The position numbers and the translations under genes were made by a program. From assembly GCF_024171645.1 (NCBI RefSeq), contig NZ_JALKAC010000001.1, forward strand, positions 1,364,001 through 1,428,000: a stretch of DNA of 64,000 bases, in the 5' to 3' direction. The stretch is from Flavobacterium sp. HSC-32F16 (lineage in GTDB: Bacteria; Bacteroidota; Bacteroidia; Flavobacteriales; Flavobacteriaceae). Of the stretch, positions 7,388 through 16,477 are shown piece after piece (the first letter of the stretch is position 1; each line of letters starts with the position of its first letter). A model generated the notes under the pieces. The model saw only the letters and a list, made by a program, of their open reading frames with translations, made no database searches and was not told the DNA's origin.

Positions 7388-8902
7388 ATGAGAAAGAAAT
7401 TCTTTATTTACGGATTCTTATTGTTTCTAATTGTTGCCGCAATTTATTATTACACAGGACGAGGTTATTTACTCGTATTTATTATCCCTATTTTATTGAT
7501 TATTGGAGCTTATAATGCTTCTCAAAAAAAACATGCCATTTTAAGGAACTTTCCTGTTTTGGGTTATTTTAGATATTTATTTGAAATGATTGCGCCCGAA
7601 ATTCAGCAGTATTTTATCGAAAGATCTACAGACGGAAAACCTTTTTCCAGAAATCAGCGTTCTTTAGTGTATCAAAGAGCTAAAAATATCGATTCAAGTA
7701 CTCCTTTTGGAACGCAGCAAAATCTAAATACCGAAACCTACGAAGGAATAAAACATTCTATATTTCCGGCAAAAGTAAACGAAGAACTGCCAAGAGTATT
7801 AGTTGGCGGAAAAGATTGCAAACAGCCTTACTTAGCTTCTCTATTTAATGTTTCGGCAATGAGTTTTGGTTCATTGAGCGAAAATGCAGTTCGTGCCATA
7901 AATATTGGGGCTAAAAAAGGAAATTTCTATCAAAATACCGGTGAAGGAGGTTTAACCGATTATCATCTTGAAGGCGGAGGCGATATTACCTGGCAGATTG
8001 GAACGGGTTATTTTGGATGCCGTGATGCCGAAGGAAACTTCAGCCCGGAAAAATTCTCGGAAAAAGCCAATCTTCCAAATGTTAAAATGATTGAAATTAA
8101 GCTTTCTCAAGGTGCGAAACCCGGTCACGGAGGTGTACTTCCGGCTGCGAAAAACACGGTTCAGATCGCTAAAATCAGAGGTGTTGTACCACATACTATG
8201 ATTCTTTCTCCACCAGGACATACTTCATTTTCTGATACAAAAGGATTAATTCGTTTTATAAAACAATTGCGTGAATTATCTAACGGAAAACCAATTGGTT
8301 TTAAATTATGTATAGGAAACACGGCTGAATTTGAATCTATCTGTCACGAAATGATTGCCGAAGATACTTATCCCGATTTTATTACAGTTGATGGTGCCGA
8401 AGGCGGAACGGGAGCTGCGCCATTAGAATTTGCTGACGGCGTTGGAATGCCTTTTGAACCAGCTTTAATTTTTGTAAACCAAACATTAATAGGATTAAAT
8501 ATTCGTGACAAAATACGCATTATAGGAAGCGGAAAAATTATCTCAGGATATTCGATTCTTCATGCGGCAGCCTTAGGTGCAGACATGTGTAACAGTGCGA
8601 GAGGTTTTATGTTCTCTTTAGGATGTATTCAGGCTTTGCGATGCCACAATAACGAATGTCCAACCGGAGTCGCTACTCAAAACAAAATGCTGATGAAAGG
8701 TTTGGTTGTAACCGATAAATCAGATCGTGTGTATCACTTTCATAAAAATACACTTCATGCTGCGAACGAACTTTTGGCTGCAGCCGGAAAAACATCTTTT
8801 GCCGATGTTGATATTAATATCTTTATGCGTGGTGACGAATTCACAAACTTATCAGAATTGTATTTTCCTGATAACTTAACAAACGTTACAAAACGAAATT
8901 AA
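7388..8902 (+). CDS. FMN-binding glutamate synthase-family protein (GOGAT domain)
   Basis: 504 residues: two N-terminal membrane helices (about 5-42), then a GltB-like synthase domain (about 90-490). Visible signatures are GEGGLTDYH, KPGHGGVLP, DGAEGGTGAAP and the 3Fe-4S cysteines C413-x5-C419-x4-C424 (GCIQALRCHNNECP). There is no glutamine amidotransferase domain, so it is not a complete glutamate synthase. Stand-alone membrane-anchored members are widespread and mostly annotated only as FMN-binding glutamate synthase family. The reaction is therefore uncertain. It ends at a strong terminator. Confidence 0.9.
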   Translation: MRKKFFIYGFLLFLIVAAIYYYTGRGYLLVFIIPILLIIGAYNASQKKHAILRNFPVLGYFRYLFEMIAPEIQQYFIERSTDGKPFSRNQRSLVYQRAKNIDSSTPFGTQQNLNTETYEGIKHSIFPAKVNEELPRVLVGGKDCKQPYLASLFNVSAMSFGSLSENAVRAINIGAKKGNFYQNTGEGGLTDYHLEGGGDITWQIGTGYFGCRDAEGNFSPEKFSEKANLPNVKMIEIKLSQGAKPGHGGVLPAAKNTVQIAKIRGVVPHTMILSPPGHTSFSDTKGLIRFIKQLRELSNGKPIGFKLCIGNTAEFESICHEMIAEDTYPDFITVDGAEGGTGAAPLEFADGVGMPFEPALIFVNQTLIGLNIRDKIRIIGSGKIISGYSILHAAALGADMCNSARGFMFSLGCIQALRCHNNECPTGVATQNKMLMKGLVVTDKSDRVYHFHKNTLHAANELLAAAGKTSFADVDINIFMRGDEFTNLSELYFPDNLTNVTKRN

Positions 8903-8910
8903 AAACAGAA

Positions 8911-8945
8911 GCCTCTTTGAATTTACAAAGAGGCTTTATTTTTTA
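8911..8945 (+). terminator. Terminator shared by convergent genes
   Basis: GCCTCTTTG (8911-8919) pairs perfectly with CAAAGAGGC (8926-8934) and is followed by a T-rich run. A-rich flanks on the other side could also serve the convergent lipoprotein gene. Confidence 0.85.
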
Positions 8946-8957
8946 TGTATGATTTTC

Positions 8958-9392
8958 TTAAAGTTTTGCAGTTTCTTTATTATCTGCAGCGGCTCCGTTT
9001 TCTAAAACAGCTAATTCTTCCTTATCAACTAATTGCTGTGCTAAAATTGCATTATTATAGGCCAGAAAATAAACATCAAATTTTACTCCTTCGTTGATTA
9101 GTTCTGTAGAAATTTGATTGTTTTGAATCATTTCTTTTAATAAATCTGGGAATGATTCTTTATAAGCTGCTTTATTAGAATCATTTTCTTCTAAATTAGT
9201 TTCAATTCTAATTTCGATTCTATTGTCATTCAAAAATGCTTTAGCCGCTGTACTTGTAACTCCGTGTCCTTTTATAGATGATGAATTGTTATAGGTACTT
9301 ACATGTTCCTGAATTTTTTGTTTGGTATTTTTACAACTTACCAATAATAACATAACAGCAAAAGCAAATACGATTTGGGTAATTTTTTTCAT
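8958..9392 (-). CDS. Small lipoprotein, paralogue of the 9608-10015 product
   Basis: 144 residues with a signal peptide and lipobox LLLVSC (C20), followed by KNTKQKIQEHV and a domain of about 110 residues with no motif I recognise. It is clearly related to the neighbouring protein at 9608-10015: the start of the mature protein (CKNTKQK), a central NDNRIEIR/NDNKIELR strand, SFPxLLK and NEGVxFDxYFLA align. These are tandem duplicates. This copy has its own promoter (9424-9454). Function unknown. Confidence 0.85.
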   Translation of the reverse strand: MKKITQIVFAFAVMLLLVSCKNTKQKIQEHVSTYNNSSSIKGHGVTSTAAKAFLNDNRIEIRIETNLEENDSNKAAYKESFPDLLKEMIQNNQISTELINEGVKFDVYFLAYNNAILAQQLVDKEELAVLENGAAADNKETAKL

Positions 9393-9423
9393 AATTTTTT
9401 GGTTTATTAGTTAATTTTTAACT

Positions 9424-9454
9424 CAAACATAATGAAATTTAAATAAAAAAACAA
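9424..9454 (-). promoter_or_regulatory. Promoter of the 144-residue lipoprotein gene
   Basis: On the minus strand TTG (9454-9452), a 20-base spacer and TATGTTTG (9431-9424) match the -33/-7 consensus. Confidence 0.65.
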
Positions 9455-9542
9455 CATCAAATCGTAATTTAAAAAAATGTAATTATTTGACTACAAATCA
9501 ATTACACAAAGACCAAAATAGAAAGGATTAAACTTAGATAAA

Positions 9543-9580
9543 CAAAAAAAAGCCTCCTTAAAATATTTAAAGAGACTTTT
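9543..9580 (-). terminator. Terminator after the second lipoprotein gene
   Basis: An AAGTCTCTTT/AAGGAGGCTT hairpin on the minus strand, with one wobble pair and one mismatch, is followed by a T run. It lies 28 bases after the stop codon at 9608. Confidence 0.65.
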
Positions 9581-9607
9581 AAATTTGAGTATTTTTTAAC
9601 CGTTAAA

Positions 9608-10015
9608 TTATTCTTTCAATAAATTAGGTAAAGATTCTTTGTTTATTATTTCTTTGACAAAAACAGTATTATCATCAGCTAAAAAATAAGCATCGAACTG
9701 CACACCTTCATTCACTAATTCTTCCGGGATTTGATTTTTGTCGAACATATCTTTTAACAATTTAGGAAATGATGTATTTGCCGCTGTTTTGTTCGCTTCA
9801 TTTTGTTCCAATCCCGTTTCAAATCTCAATTCAATCTTATTATCATTAATGTAGCCTCTTGCAGTAGTGAGTGTTACATTTTGAGCCTTAAAACTTGAAG
9901 CTGTCGCATTATAGTTAACTACAAACTCCTGAAGCTTTTGTTTGGTGTTTTTACAGCCCGCAAATAGTAATACGATAATAATTGCAAACGAAATCTGGCT
10001 TAGTTTCTTTACCAT
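9608..10015 (-). CDS. Small lipoprotein, paralogue of the 8958-9392 product
   Basis: 135 residues; signal peptide and lipobox LLFAGC (C21), then KNTKQKLQEF. It shares a layout with the downstream paralogue but lacks its last dozen residues. Its start codon lies 8 bases after the stop of the GH88 hydrolase gene, so the two are probably one transcript. The link to the hydrolase may reflect genomic position only. Function unknown. Confidence 0.85.
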   Translation of the reverse strand: MVKKLSQISFAIIIVLLFAGCKNTKQKLQEFVVNYNATASSFKAQNVTLTTARGYINDNKIELRFETGLEQNEANKTAANTSFPKLLKDMFDKNQIPEELVNEGVQFDAYFLADDNTVFVKEIINKESLPNLLKE

Positions 10016-10023
10016 AATTTTAA

Positions 10024-11202
10024 TTATTTTATTTTTTGAAGTCTTAAAAGTGCTTCAAGATAATAATAATCTGCGTAATTTATAGAACAATCTATTTCAC
10101 TTCCTGCAGGTTTATGTCCTGTTGAATGAAGTAAAAATGCTGAATTTACATCTCGGCTCTGGTAATAATCTGAAAGTGAGACGATCATTTTTTTAGATTT
10201 GGTTAAATATTCGTTTTTTAAAGTTTTATCTTTTGTGTAAGAACTCAATTCTAAAAGCGCTGAAGAAACAATTGCAGCTGCCGAAGCATCTCTTGGAGCA
10301 TTAGGGATATCGGGCGCATTAAAATCCCAATACGGAACTAAATCTTCAGTGGTTAATCTATCTAAATAAACACGAGTTAATTTATGCGCAAAGTCTAAGA
10401 ATTTTGGGTCTTTTGTTTCTCTGTAAGTCATTGTAAAACCGTAAATCGCCCAAGCCTGACCACGCGCCCACATACTATCGTCATTATATCCCTGTGCCGT
10501 TCTTCCTTTTATTTTCTTTCCGGTTTCAAAATCATAAATAATAACGTGATAAGAAGTATTATCTGGTCTAAAATGATTTGCCATTGTAGTTTCGGCATGT
10601 TTGACTGCGATATCATAGAGCTTTTTATTTCCTCCATTTTTTGAAGCCCAAAAAAGAAGTTCCAAATTCATCATATTATCAATAATCGTATTATGACCGC
10701 CCATTTTATTATGTGGCCAGGACTGGATCGTTCCCACTTTTGGATTAAAAAGTGTTGCCAAAGTATCAGCCGTTTTAAGGATAATTTCTTTGTATTCCGG
10801 ATTTTTTGTTAATCGATATCCATTTCCGAAACTATTAAAAATCTGAAAACCCAAATCATGATCTCCCGCTTTACTAACAGATAAAGGCGTTAGGAAACGA
10901 CTGAATTTATCAGCTTCTTTTTCCCATTTTTTATCCTTTGCTGCTTCATACAAATACCATAATTCACCAGGCCAGAATCCGCTTGTCCAGTCTTTATAAG
11001 TAACAAATTTCCAGTCTTTGCTTCCATTTGGAACTGTTCTTGGCGAAGTTCCGTCATTCGGAATTACTTTTAAGGTTTTTGATGCCTGTTCTGCGCAATA
11101 ATTCAATTGTTTTTGAATATCAACCGAATTGTTTTTTTGGCTGTACGTTTGGTTTCCCAAGAGAAATAAAACAGTAATGAGCGTGAAAAATTTTGTATTC
11201 AT
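10024..11202 (-). CDS. Glycoside hydrolase family 88 (unsaturated glucuronyl hydrolase-like)
   Basis: 392 residues with a signal peptide (about 1-21, ending TYSQ) and an (alpha/alpha)6 toroid. The two family acids are visible: D116 in HDLGF and D175 in IIDNMMNL, corresponding to the catalytic pair of Bacillus UGL. WTSGFWPGELW, ARGQAWAIYGF and the C-terminal SEIDCSINYADYYYLEAL are typical of GH88/105. Such enzymes remove the 4,5-unsaturated uronic acid left by polysaccharide lyases on glycosaminoglycan, ulvan or similar fragments, probably in the periplasm. No lyase, SusC/D pair or regulator lies nearby, so the substrate is open. Confidence 0.9.
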   Translation of the reverse strand: MNTKFFTLITVLFLLGNQTYSQKNNSVDIQKQLNYCAEQASKTLKVIPNDGTSPRTVPNGSKDWKFVTYKDWTSGFWPGELWYLYEAAKDKKWEKEADKFSRFLTPLSVSKAGDHDLGFQIFNSFGNGYRLTKNPEYKEIILKTADTLATLFNPKVGTIQSWPHNKMGGHNTIIDNMMNLELLFWASKNGGNKKLYDIAVKHAETTMANHFRPDNTSYHVIIYDFETGKKIKGRTAQGYNDDSMWARGQAWAIYGFTMTYRETKDPKFLDFAHKLTRVYLDRLTTEDLVPYWDFNAPDIPNAPRDASAAAIVSSALLELSSYTKDKTLKNEYLTKSKKMIVSLSDYYQSRDVNSAFLLHSTGHKPAGSEIDCSINYADYYYLEALLRLQKIK

Positions 11203-11332
11203 GTGGTTATTTTTGATAGATAATTTGTTTAACTGATAAATTTATAAAATAAAGCAACACTATTTAAGGTTAGGATTTTTGGTTCCCTAGAAATGTACTA
11301 TTGAACTCCATTTTTGTATGCATATCTCTTCG

Positions 11333-11363
11333 TTTGTCATTCCCAGGAGCGAGGAATGACAAA
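11333..11363. repeat. Palindromic REP-like element (TTTGTCATTCC)
   Basis: TTTGTCATTCC (11333-11343) and GGAATGACAAA (11353-11363) form a perfect 11-bp stem around a 9-base loop. The GTCATTCC/GGAATGAC arms resemble a dispersed hairpin common between genes in this phylum. It lies between divergent genes. Confidence 0.6.
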
Positions 11364-11409
11364 CTGGTGAAATAAACAAATAATAAATTATAGCATTTAG
11401 CTTTGCGCT

Positions 11410-11446
11410 TTTGTTAGTGCGGCGGCTTCGTTTTCGCAATAACAAA
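11410..11446. repeat. Hairpin TTTGTTA/TAACAAA
   Basis: TTTGTTA (11410-11416) pairs with TAACAAA (11440-11446), with GCG/CGC as an inner pair. It is unusually GC-rich for the region and sits just before the promoter of the next gene. Confidence 0.4.
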
Positions 11447-11447
11447 C

Positions 11448-11479
11448 TTGTCTACAAATAAAAGATTACCATAAATTTG
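11448..11479 (+). promoter_or_regulatory. Promoter of the DUF2809 gene
   Basis: TTG (11448-11450), a 21-base spacer and TAAATTTG (11472-11479). The predicted start of transcription lies about 20 bases before the TTG start codon at 11503 and supports that choice. Confidence 0.65.
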
Positions 11480-11502
11480 CCCTGAATTAAACCCACCTAA
11501 AC

Positions 11503-11883
11503 TTGAAATCCAGAATCTATTATTTCTCTCTTTTTCTATTCATCATTTTTATTGGAATCTTTTCGAGGAAATTAACATTCATTCCGTTATGGATTGGTGA
11601 TTTTCTTTATGCGGTAATGATGTATATATTCGTGCGCGTTTTCTTTCCCGAAAAGAAAGGTTTATTTGTATTTCTACTTTCTCTTTTTATATGTTTTAGC
11701 ATTGAATTTCTTCAGCTTTATCAAGGAGAATGGATGATTGAACTCAGAAAAACACTTTTTGGCAGATATGTTTTAGGTCAGGGATTTCTTTGGTCAGATA
11801 TTCTGGCTTACACTTTTGGGATTATTGTCACTTTTTCTATTGAAAAAATAACTTTGAATTATATCAGTCGAAAGTCTGCGTGA
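11503..11883 (+). CDS. DUF2809-family small membrane protein, TTG start
   Basis: 126 residues, four hydrophobic helices. FSRKLTFIPLWIGDFLYAVMM, SIEFLQLYQ and LGQGFLWSDILAYTFG fit DUF2809 (VanZ-like) proteins of unknown function. No ATG is available: the frame is closed by a stop at 11488-11490 and TTG at 11503 is the only usual start before the first helix, which agrees with the promoter. The last 20 bases overlap the end of the convergent ABC transporter gene. Confidence 0.8.
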   Translation: MKSRIYYFSLFLFIIFIGIFSRKLTFIPLWIGDFLYAVMMYIFVRVFFPEKKGLFVFLLSLFICFSIEFLQLYQGEWMIELRKTLFGRYVLGQGFLWSDILAYTFGIIVTFSIEKITLNYISRKSA

Positions 11884-13642
11884 TTTTTTCAATATTTAAA
11901 CTGTTCGCCATTGCCATAAATATTTGATAATAAGTTCCTTTATTATCATAAAGTTGATCATGAGTTCCTTTTTCGACACATCTTCCTTTTTCTAAAACAA
12001 TAATGTTCGATGCGTCTATAATTTGAGAAATGCTATGCGATATTATAATTACAGTTCGGTCTTTTTTAATTGCATCGAGAGATTTTTTAATTTGCTCTGT
12101 TGCAATGGCATCTAAACTGGCAGTAGGTTCATCAAGAAAAATAATTGGCGGATTTTTCAGAAAAAGTCTTGCAATCGCAATTCGCTGCTGTTGTCCGCCC
12201 GAAAGTAAATGAGCATCAGAATCGTAACCTTTTGGTAATTGTATAACTTGTTCGTGAATATAAGCTTTTTTCGCTGCTTCTATAATTTCTAATTGAGAAG
12301 CTTCTGGATTTCCGTATAGAATATTTTCTGCAATGGTTCCTTTAAAAATATGATTCTTCTGCAAAACCAAACCAATATTTTTACGCAGGAAGTTAGTATC
12401 ATAATCTACTAAATCAATTCCATCTAAAAATATATGCCCTGATGACGGCAGATAAAATTTATCCAGTAAGTTAATAACAGTACTTTTTCCGGCACCGCTT
12501 AATCCAACCAAAGCGGTAGTTTCATTAGGTTTTACTGTAAAATTGATATAGTAAAGAGCCTGCGTTCCGTTTGGATAAACAAAGTCTACATTTTTTACCT
12601 CTATTAAACCGGCAATTTTTTCCGGAATATAAGTCCCACTTGTTTCTATTTCCTTTTCTGATTCTAAAATATCAAAGAAGCCTTCAGAATAAATCAAAGC
12701 ATCATTTACTTCGTCATAAATTCGATGCAATTGCCTGATTGGCGACGAAACATTATTAAACAACATAATATGAAACATAATTGCTCCAATTGTCATTACA
12801 TTATTTAAAACAAAATAAGCAGTTAAAATTATAATAATCACTACCCCTATCTGCTCTACAAAACTTTTAATGCTTTCAAAAATAAAACTGGTTTTTCTGG
12901 TTTCCAGCTGATTTTCGGTCATTTCATACTGAATCTTTTCATGACGATCAGCTTCGGTCGATTCGCGGACAAAAGATTTAATCACCGTTATAGATTCAAT
13001 TAAACTAATAATTCCGTTATTTTTAGTTTCGCGGTAATTACGCATTCTTCTTCTAAATCCGCTTAACTTAGCGGCTTGCAATTGACTGATATAAAAATAA
13101 ATCGGAATAATACACAAACTCACCAATCCCACATAAACATTGGCATAAAACATAATTACTAAAGCCACAAAAGCGTTAGCAAACAAAGGCAGAATATCAA
13201 TAAAAAAATTCTGAACCAATCGTGTTAAACTGCTTATTCCGAGATCGATTCTAGTTTGAAGTTTCCCGCTTTCATTTTCATCAGAAGTATAAAATTCCAT
13301 TCGATAACTTAGAACCTTTTCTACAATTGTCTGCGAGATGTCGCGGGTAATAAAAATACGAAGTTTTTCTCCATAGAATTTCTGTCCAAACTGTACTACA
13401 GAATTAACCAGTTCTTTAGAGAGCAATACAATGCTAATAATACCCAGCAAATGAAATCCTTTTGATAAGGGTTCATGCGCCACCATTAAATTATTAATTG
13501 TATCGACTGTATATTTTAAAATCACAGCATTTACCTGCGCTGCAAATGAACCTAAAAATGTAAGCAGCAAAGTGGCAATTACCATTTTTTTATAAGGTTT
13601 TACGAATGGCAGTATTTTTTTATACAAAACAGATAATTGCAT
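11864..13642 (-). CDS. ABC transporter, fused permease and ATPase (exporter type)
   Basis: 592 residues. Six transmembrane helices (about 18-325) of the type 1 exporter fold precede a nucleotide-binding domain. Walker A is GLSGAGKST (380-388), the Q-loop is Q428, the signature is LSGGQQQR (480-487), Walker B ends in D504-E505, and the switch His is H536. This is a half-transporter that should work as a homodimer, since no partner gene is adjacent. Substrate cannot be told from sequence; lipid or peptide export is usual for MsbA-like members. Its 3' end overlaps the convergent DUF2809 gene. Confidence 0.93.
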   Translation of the reverse strand: MQLSVLYKKILPFVKPYKKMVIATLLLTFLGSFAAQVNAVILKYTVDTINNLMVAHEPLSKGFHLLGIISIVLLSKELVNSVVQFGQKFYGEKLRIFITRDISQTIVEKVLSYRMEFYTSDENESGKLQTRIDLGISSLTRLVQNFFIDILPLFANAFVALVIMFYANVYVGLVSLCIIPIYFYISQLQAAKLSGFRRRMRNYRETKNNGIISLIESITVIKSFVRESTEADRHEKIQYEMTENQLETRKTSFIFESIKSFVEQIGVVIIIILTAYFVLNNVMTIGAIMFHIMLFNNVSSPIRQLHRIYDEVNDALIYSEGFFDILESEKEIETSGTYIPEKIAGLIEVKNVDFVYPNGTQALYYINFTVKPNETTALVGLSGAGKSTVINLLDKFYLPSSGHIFLDGIDLVDYDTNFLRKNIGLVLQKNHIFKGTIAENILYGNPEASQLEIIEAAKKAYIHEQVIQLPKGYDSDAHLLSGGQQQRIAIARLFLKNPPIIFLDEPTASLDAIATEQIKKSLDAIKKDRTVIIISHSISQIIDASNIIVLEKGRCVEKGTHDQLYDNKGTYYQIFMAMANSLNIEKITQTFD

Positions 13643-13730
13643 TTATTTTAATTTTAGGCAGTATATCAAATATAAGAATTCTAAATTTGTGTTGAATAAA
13701 TAAACCTTGTCATTTAAACACCTCATTTTT

Positions 13731-14309
13731 ATGAAACTTGTTTTCGCTTCCAATAATTTAAATAAAATCAAAGAAATTCAAAGTATCTTAAACGGATCTA
13801 TCCAGTTATTAAGTTTAGAAGATATTGGCTGTTATGAAGATATTCCTGAAACTGCTGATACTATAGAAGGTAATGCGATTTTAAAAGCCAATTATGTAAC
13901 CGAAAAATATGGTTATGATTGTTTTGCTGATGATACCGGATTGGAAGTAAAAGCTTTAAATGGAGAACCAGGAGTTTATTCTGCCCGATATGCGGGTGAA
14001 CAAAAAAATGCCGATGATAATATGAACAAGCTTTTGGATGCTTTAAAAAACAAAGAAAACCGCAGTGCACAGTTCAAGACCGTTATTGCTTTAAATTTAG
14101 ACGGGAAACAGCATCTTTTTACTGGTTTGGCAAAAGGAAATATCACTTTAAATAAAACCGGAAATAATGGTTTTGGATACGATCCGGTTTTTCAGCCTGA
14201 AGATTATAATGAAACTTTTGCCGAATTATCTGCCGAAATTAAAAATAAAATCAGTCATCGGGCTAAGGCAACTGAGCAACTTATTGATTTCCTGAACTCA
14301 AGAAAATAA
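13731..14309 (+). CDS. rdgB: XTP/dITP diphosphatase (RdgB/HAM1)
   Basis: 192 residues from the ATG at 13731, which begins the conserved N-terminal strand MKLVFASNN. Signatures: S7-N8-N9...K12, FADDTGLEV with D68, [18 protein letters not shown] (147-154) and [10 protein letters not shown] (172-181). The enzyme hydrolyses ITP, dITP and XTP to the monophosphate and keeps deaminated purines out of nucleic acids. A -7 element TAAATTTG is at 13682-13689. Length and motifs are complete. Confidence 0.95.
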   Translation: MKLVFASNNLNKIKEIQSILNGSIQLLSLEDIGCYEDIPETADTIEGNAILKANYVTEKYGYDCFADDTGLEVKALNGEPGVYSARYAGEQKNADDNMNKLLDALKNKENRSAQFKTVIALNLDGKQHLFTGLAKGNITLNKTGNNGFGYDPVFQPEDYNETFAELSAEIKNKISHRAKATEQLIDFLNSRK

Positions 14310-14502
14310 TTGTTTAAAATACAACATTTTAATAAGCAAAATTGATATTTTACGACGTTTTTTTTTCGATTTCTTTTAATTATGATTTTACACCAAACAT
14401 AACTTTTTGATAATCAAATCATAACAAATCCATAAATCTTAAAATTGCATTAGTATATATGGATAATTAACTGTAATTTTGCACCCTATTTTAAATACAT
14501 AT

Positions 14503-16413
14503 ATGAATAAATTTGAACAATTAGGATTGAATGAATCGTTACTGAAGGCGATTTTAGATCTAGGATTTGAAAATCCGTCAGAGGTACAGGAAAAGGCGAT
14601 TCCCCTATTATTGGAAAAAGACACAGATATGGTTGCGTTGGCTCAGACAGGGACAGGGAAAACGGCAGCTTTCGGTTTTCCGCTAATTCAAAAAATTGAT
14701 GCTGACAATAGAAACACACAAGCATTAGTTTTATCGCCAACACGAGAACTTTGTTTACAGATTACCAACGAACTTAAAAACTACTCAAAATACGAAAAAG
14801 GTATTAATGTGGTAGCAGTTTACGGCGGGGCTAGTATTACAGAGCAAGCCAGAGAGATTAAAAGAGGCGCACAAATTATTGTGGCTACTCCGGGGAGAAT
14901 GCAAGACATGATTAACAGAGGTTTGGTTAACATTAAAAATATAGATTACTGTATTCTTGATGAGGCTGATGAGATGTTGAACATGGGATTCTATGAAGAC
15001 ATCGTATCTATTTTATCAGATACACCAGATCAAAAAAACACATGGTTGTTCTCTGCAACTATGCCACAAGAGGTTGCCAGAATTGCAAAACAATTCATGA
15101 GCGAACCGGTTGAAATTACTGTTGGTACTAAGAACTCAGGTTCTGCAACGGTTTCTCACGAATTTTACTTAGTAAATGCTCGTGATCGTTACGAAGCTCT
15201 AAAACGTTTAGCAGATGCAAATCCAGATATTTTTTCTGTAGTTTTCTGTCGTACTAAAAGAGATACACAAGCTGTAGCTGAAAAATTAATTGAAGATGGA
15301 TACAGCGCTGCTGCATTGCATGGAGATTTATCTCAGGCACAGCGTGACGGGGTAATGAAATCTTTCCGTGGAAGACAAATTCAGATGCTTGTTGCTACTG
15401 ACGTTGCTGCACGTGGTATTGACGTTGATAACGTAACACACGTTGTAAACTACCAATTACCTGATGAGATCGAAACATACAACCACCGTTCTGGACGTAC
15501 TGGTAGAGCTGGAAAATTAGGAACTTCTATTGTAATCGTTACAAAAAGTGAGTTACGTAAAATTTCTTCTATCGAGAGAATCATCAAACAAAAATTCGAA
15601 GAAAAAACTATTCCATCTGGAATCGAAATCTGCGAAATTCAGTTATTACACTTAGCTAATAAAATTAAAGATACTGAAGTTGATCACGAAATTGACAACT
15701 ACTTACCAGCAATCAACAATGTTCTTGAAGATTTATCTAAAGAAGAATTGATTAAGAAAATGGTTTCAGTAGAATTTAACCGCTTCATTGCTTACTATAA
15801 GAAAAACAGAGATATTTCATCTCAATCTTCTGGAGAAAGACGCGAGAGATCTGATTCTGAGCCAAGAGAATTCAATAATAACGGAGCAGTTCGTTACTTT
15901 GTAAACATTGGTTCTAGAGACAATTTCGACTGGATGTCTCTTAAAGATTACTTGAAAGAAACATTAGACTTAGGTCGTGATGACGTTTTCAAAGTAGATG
16001 TAAAAGAAGGTTTCTCTTTCTTTAACACTGATCCTGAGCATACTGATAAAGTTATGGAAGTATTAAACAACGTACAATTAGAAGGACGTCGTATTAATGT
16101 TGAAATTTCTAAAAATGACGGAGGCGGAAGACGTGACCACAACAATCGTGGCGGCGGAAGAAATTCTGGCGGACAAAGAAGAGAAGGAAACTTCGCTCCA
16201 AGACGTGAAGGTTCTGGTGGTGGAGGTTTTAGAAGCGACAGAAATTCTGCTCCAAGACGTGAAGGTTCTGGAGGCGGAGGTTTTAGAAGCGACAGAAACT
16301 CTGCTCCAAGAGAAGGAGGTTTTAGAAGAAGTGAAGGAAGTTCTGACAGAGCACCAAGACGTTCTGAAAGCTTTGGTGATTCACCAAGACCAAGAAGACC
16401 AAGAAGAGATTAA
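14503..16413 (+). CDS. DEAD-box RNA helicase with DbpA-type domain and RGG-rich tail
   Basis: 636 residues from the ATG at 14503. The helicase core shows AQTGTGKT (47-54), DEAD (153-156), SAT (184-186) and HRSGRTGRAG. A DbpA-like RNA-binding domain spans about 461-537, followed by a Gly/Arg/Ser-rich tail (538-636) built partly from an exact 18-residue repeat. This architecture matches CsdA/DeaD-type helicases involved in ribosome assembly and cold adaptation. A -7 element TAATTTTG at 14474-14481 precedes the gene; the roughly 190-base gap to rdgB otherwise shows only AT-rich leader. A strong terminator follows. Confidence 0.93.
   Translation: MNKFEQLGLNESLLKAILDLGFENPSEVQEKAIPLLLEKDTDMVALAQTGTGKTAAFGFPLIQKIDADNRNTQALVLSPTRELCLQITNELKNYSKYEKGINVVAVYGGASITEQAREIKRGAQIIVATPGRMQDMINRGLVNIKNIDYCILDEADEMLNMGFYEDIVSILSDTPDQKNTWLFSATMPQEVARIAKQFMSEPVEITVGTKNSGSATVSHEFYLVNARDRYEALKRLADANPDIFSVVFCRTKRDTQAVAEKLIEDGYSAAALHGDLSQAQRDGVMKSFRGRQIQMLVATDVAARGIDVDNVTHVVNYQLPDEIETYNHRSGRTGRAGKLGTSIVIVTKSELRKISSIERIIKQKFEEKTIPSGIEICEIQLLHLANKIKDTEVDHEIDNYLPAINNVLEDLSKEELIKKMVSVEFNRFIAYYKKNRDISSQSSGERRERSDSEPREFNNNGAVRYFVNIGSRDNFDWMSLKDYLKETLDLGRDDVFKVDVKEGFSFFNTDPEHTDKVMEVLNNVQLEGRRINVEISKNDGGGRRDHNNRGGGRNSGGQRREGNFAPRREGSGGGGFRSDRNSAPRREGSGGGGFRSDRNSAPREGGFRRSEGSSDRAPRRSESFGDSPRPRRPRRD
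16195..16302 (+). repeat. Two tandem 54-bp units in the helicase tail
   Basis: Copies start at 16195 and 16249, with a truncated third from 16303. Each encodes an 18-residue APRREGSGGGGFRSDRNS unit. Only a few third-position differences separate copies, suggesting recent duplication or slippage. Confidence 0.85.
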
Positions 16414-16439
16414 TACTTTAATATCTTAAAATACAACAG

Positions 16440-16477
16440 CCCAAATTCCAGACTTAATTGGAATTTGGGATTTTTTT
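16440..16477 (+). terminator. Terminator of the helicase gene
   Basis: CCCAAATTCC (16440-16449) pairs with GGAATTTGGG (16460-16469), followed by ATTTTTTT. Confidence 0.85.

Noticed and set aside
16097..16429. Open frame of 110 codons inside the helicase gene, same strand
   Set aside because: It lies over the repeat-rich RGG tail, has a low-complexity Glu/Val/Leu translation and no start context; it is a by-product of the repeats.
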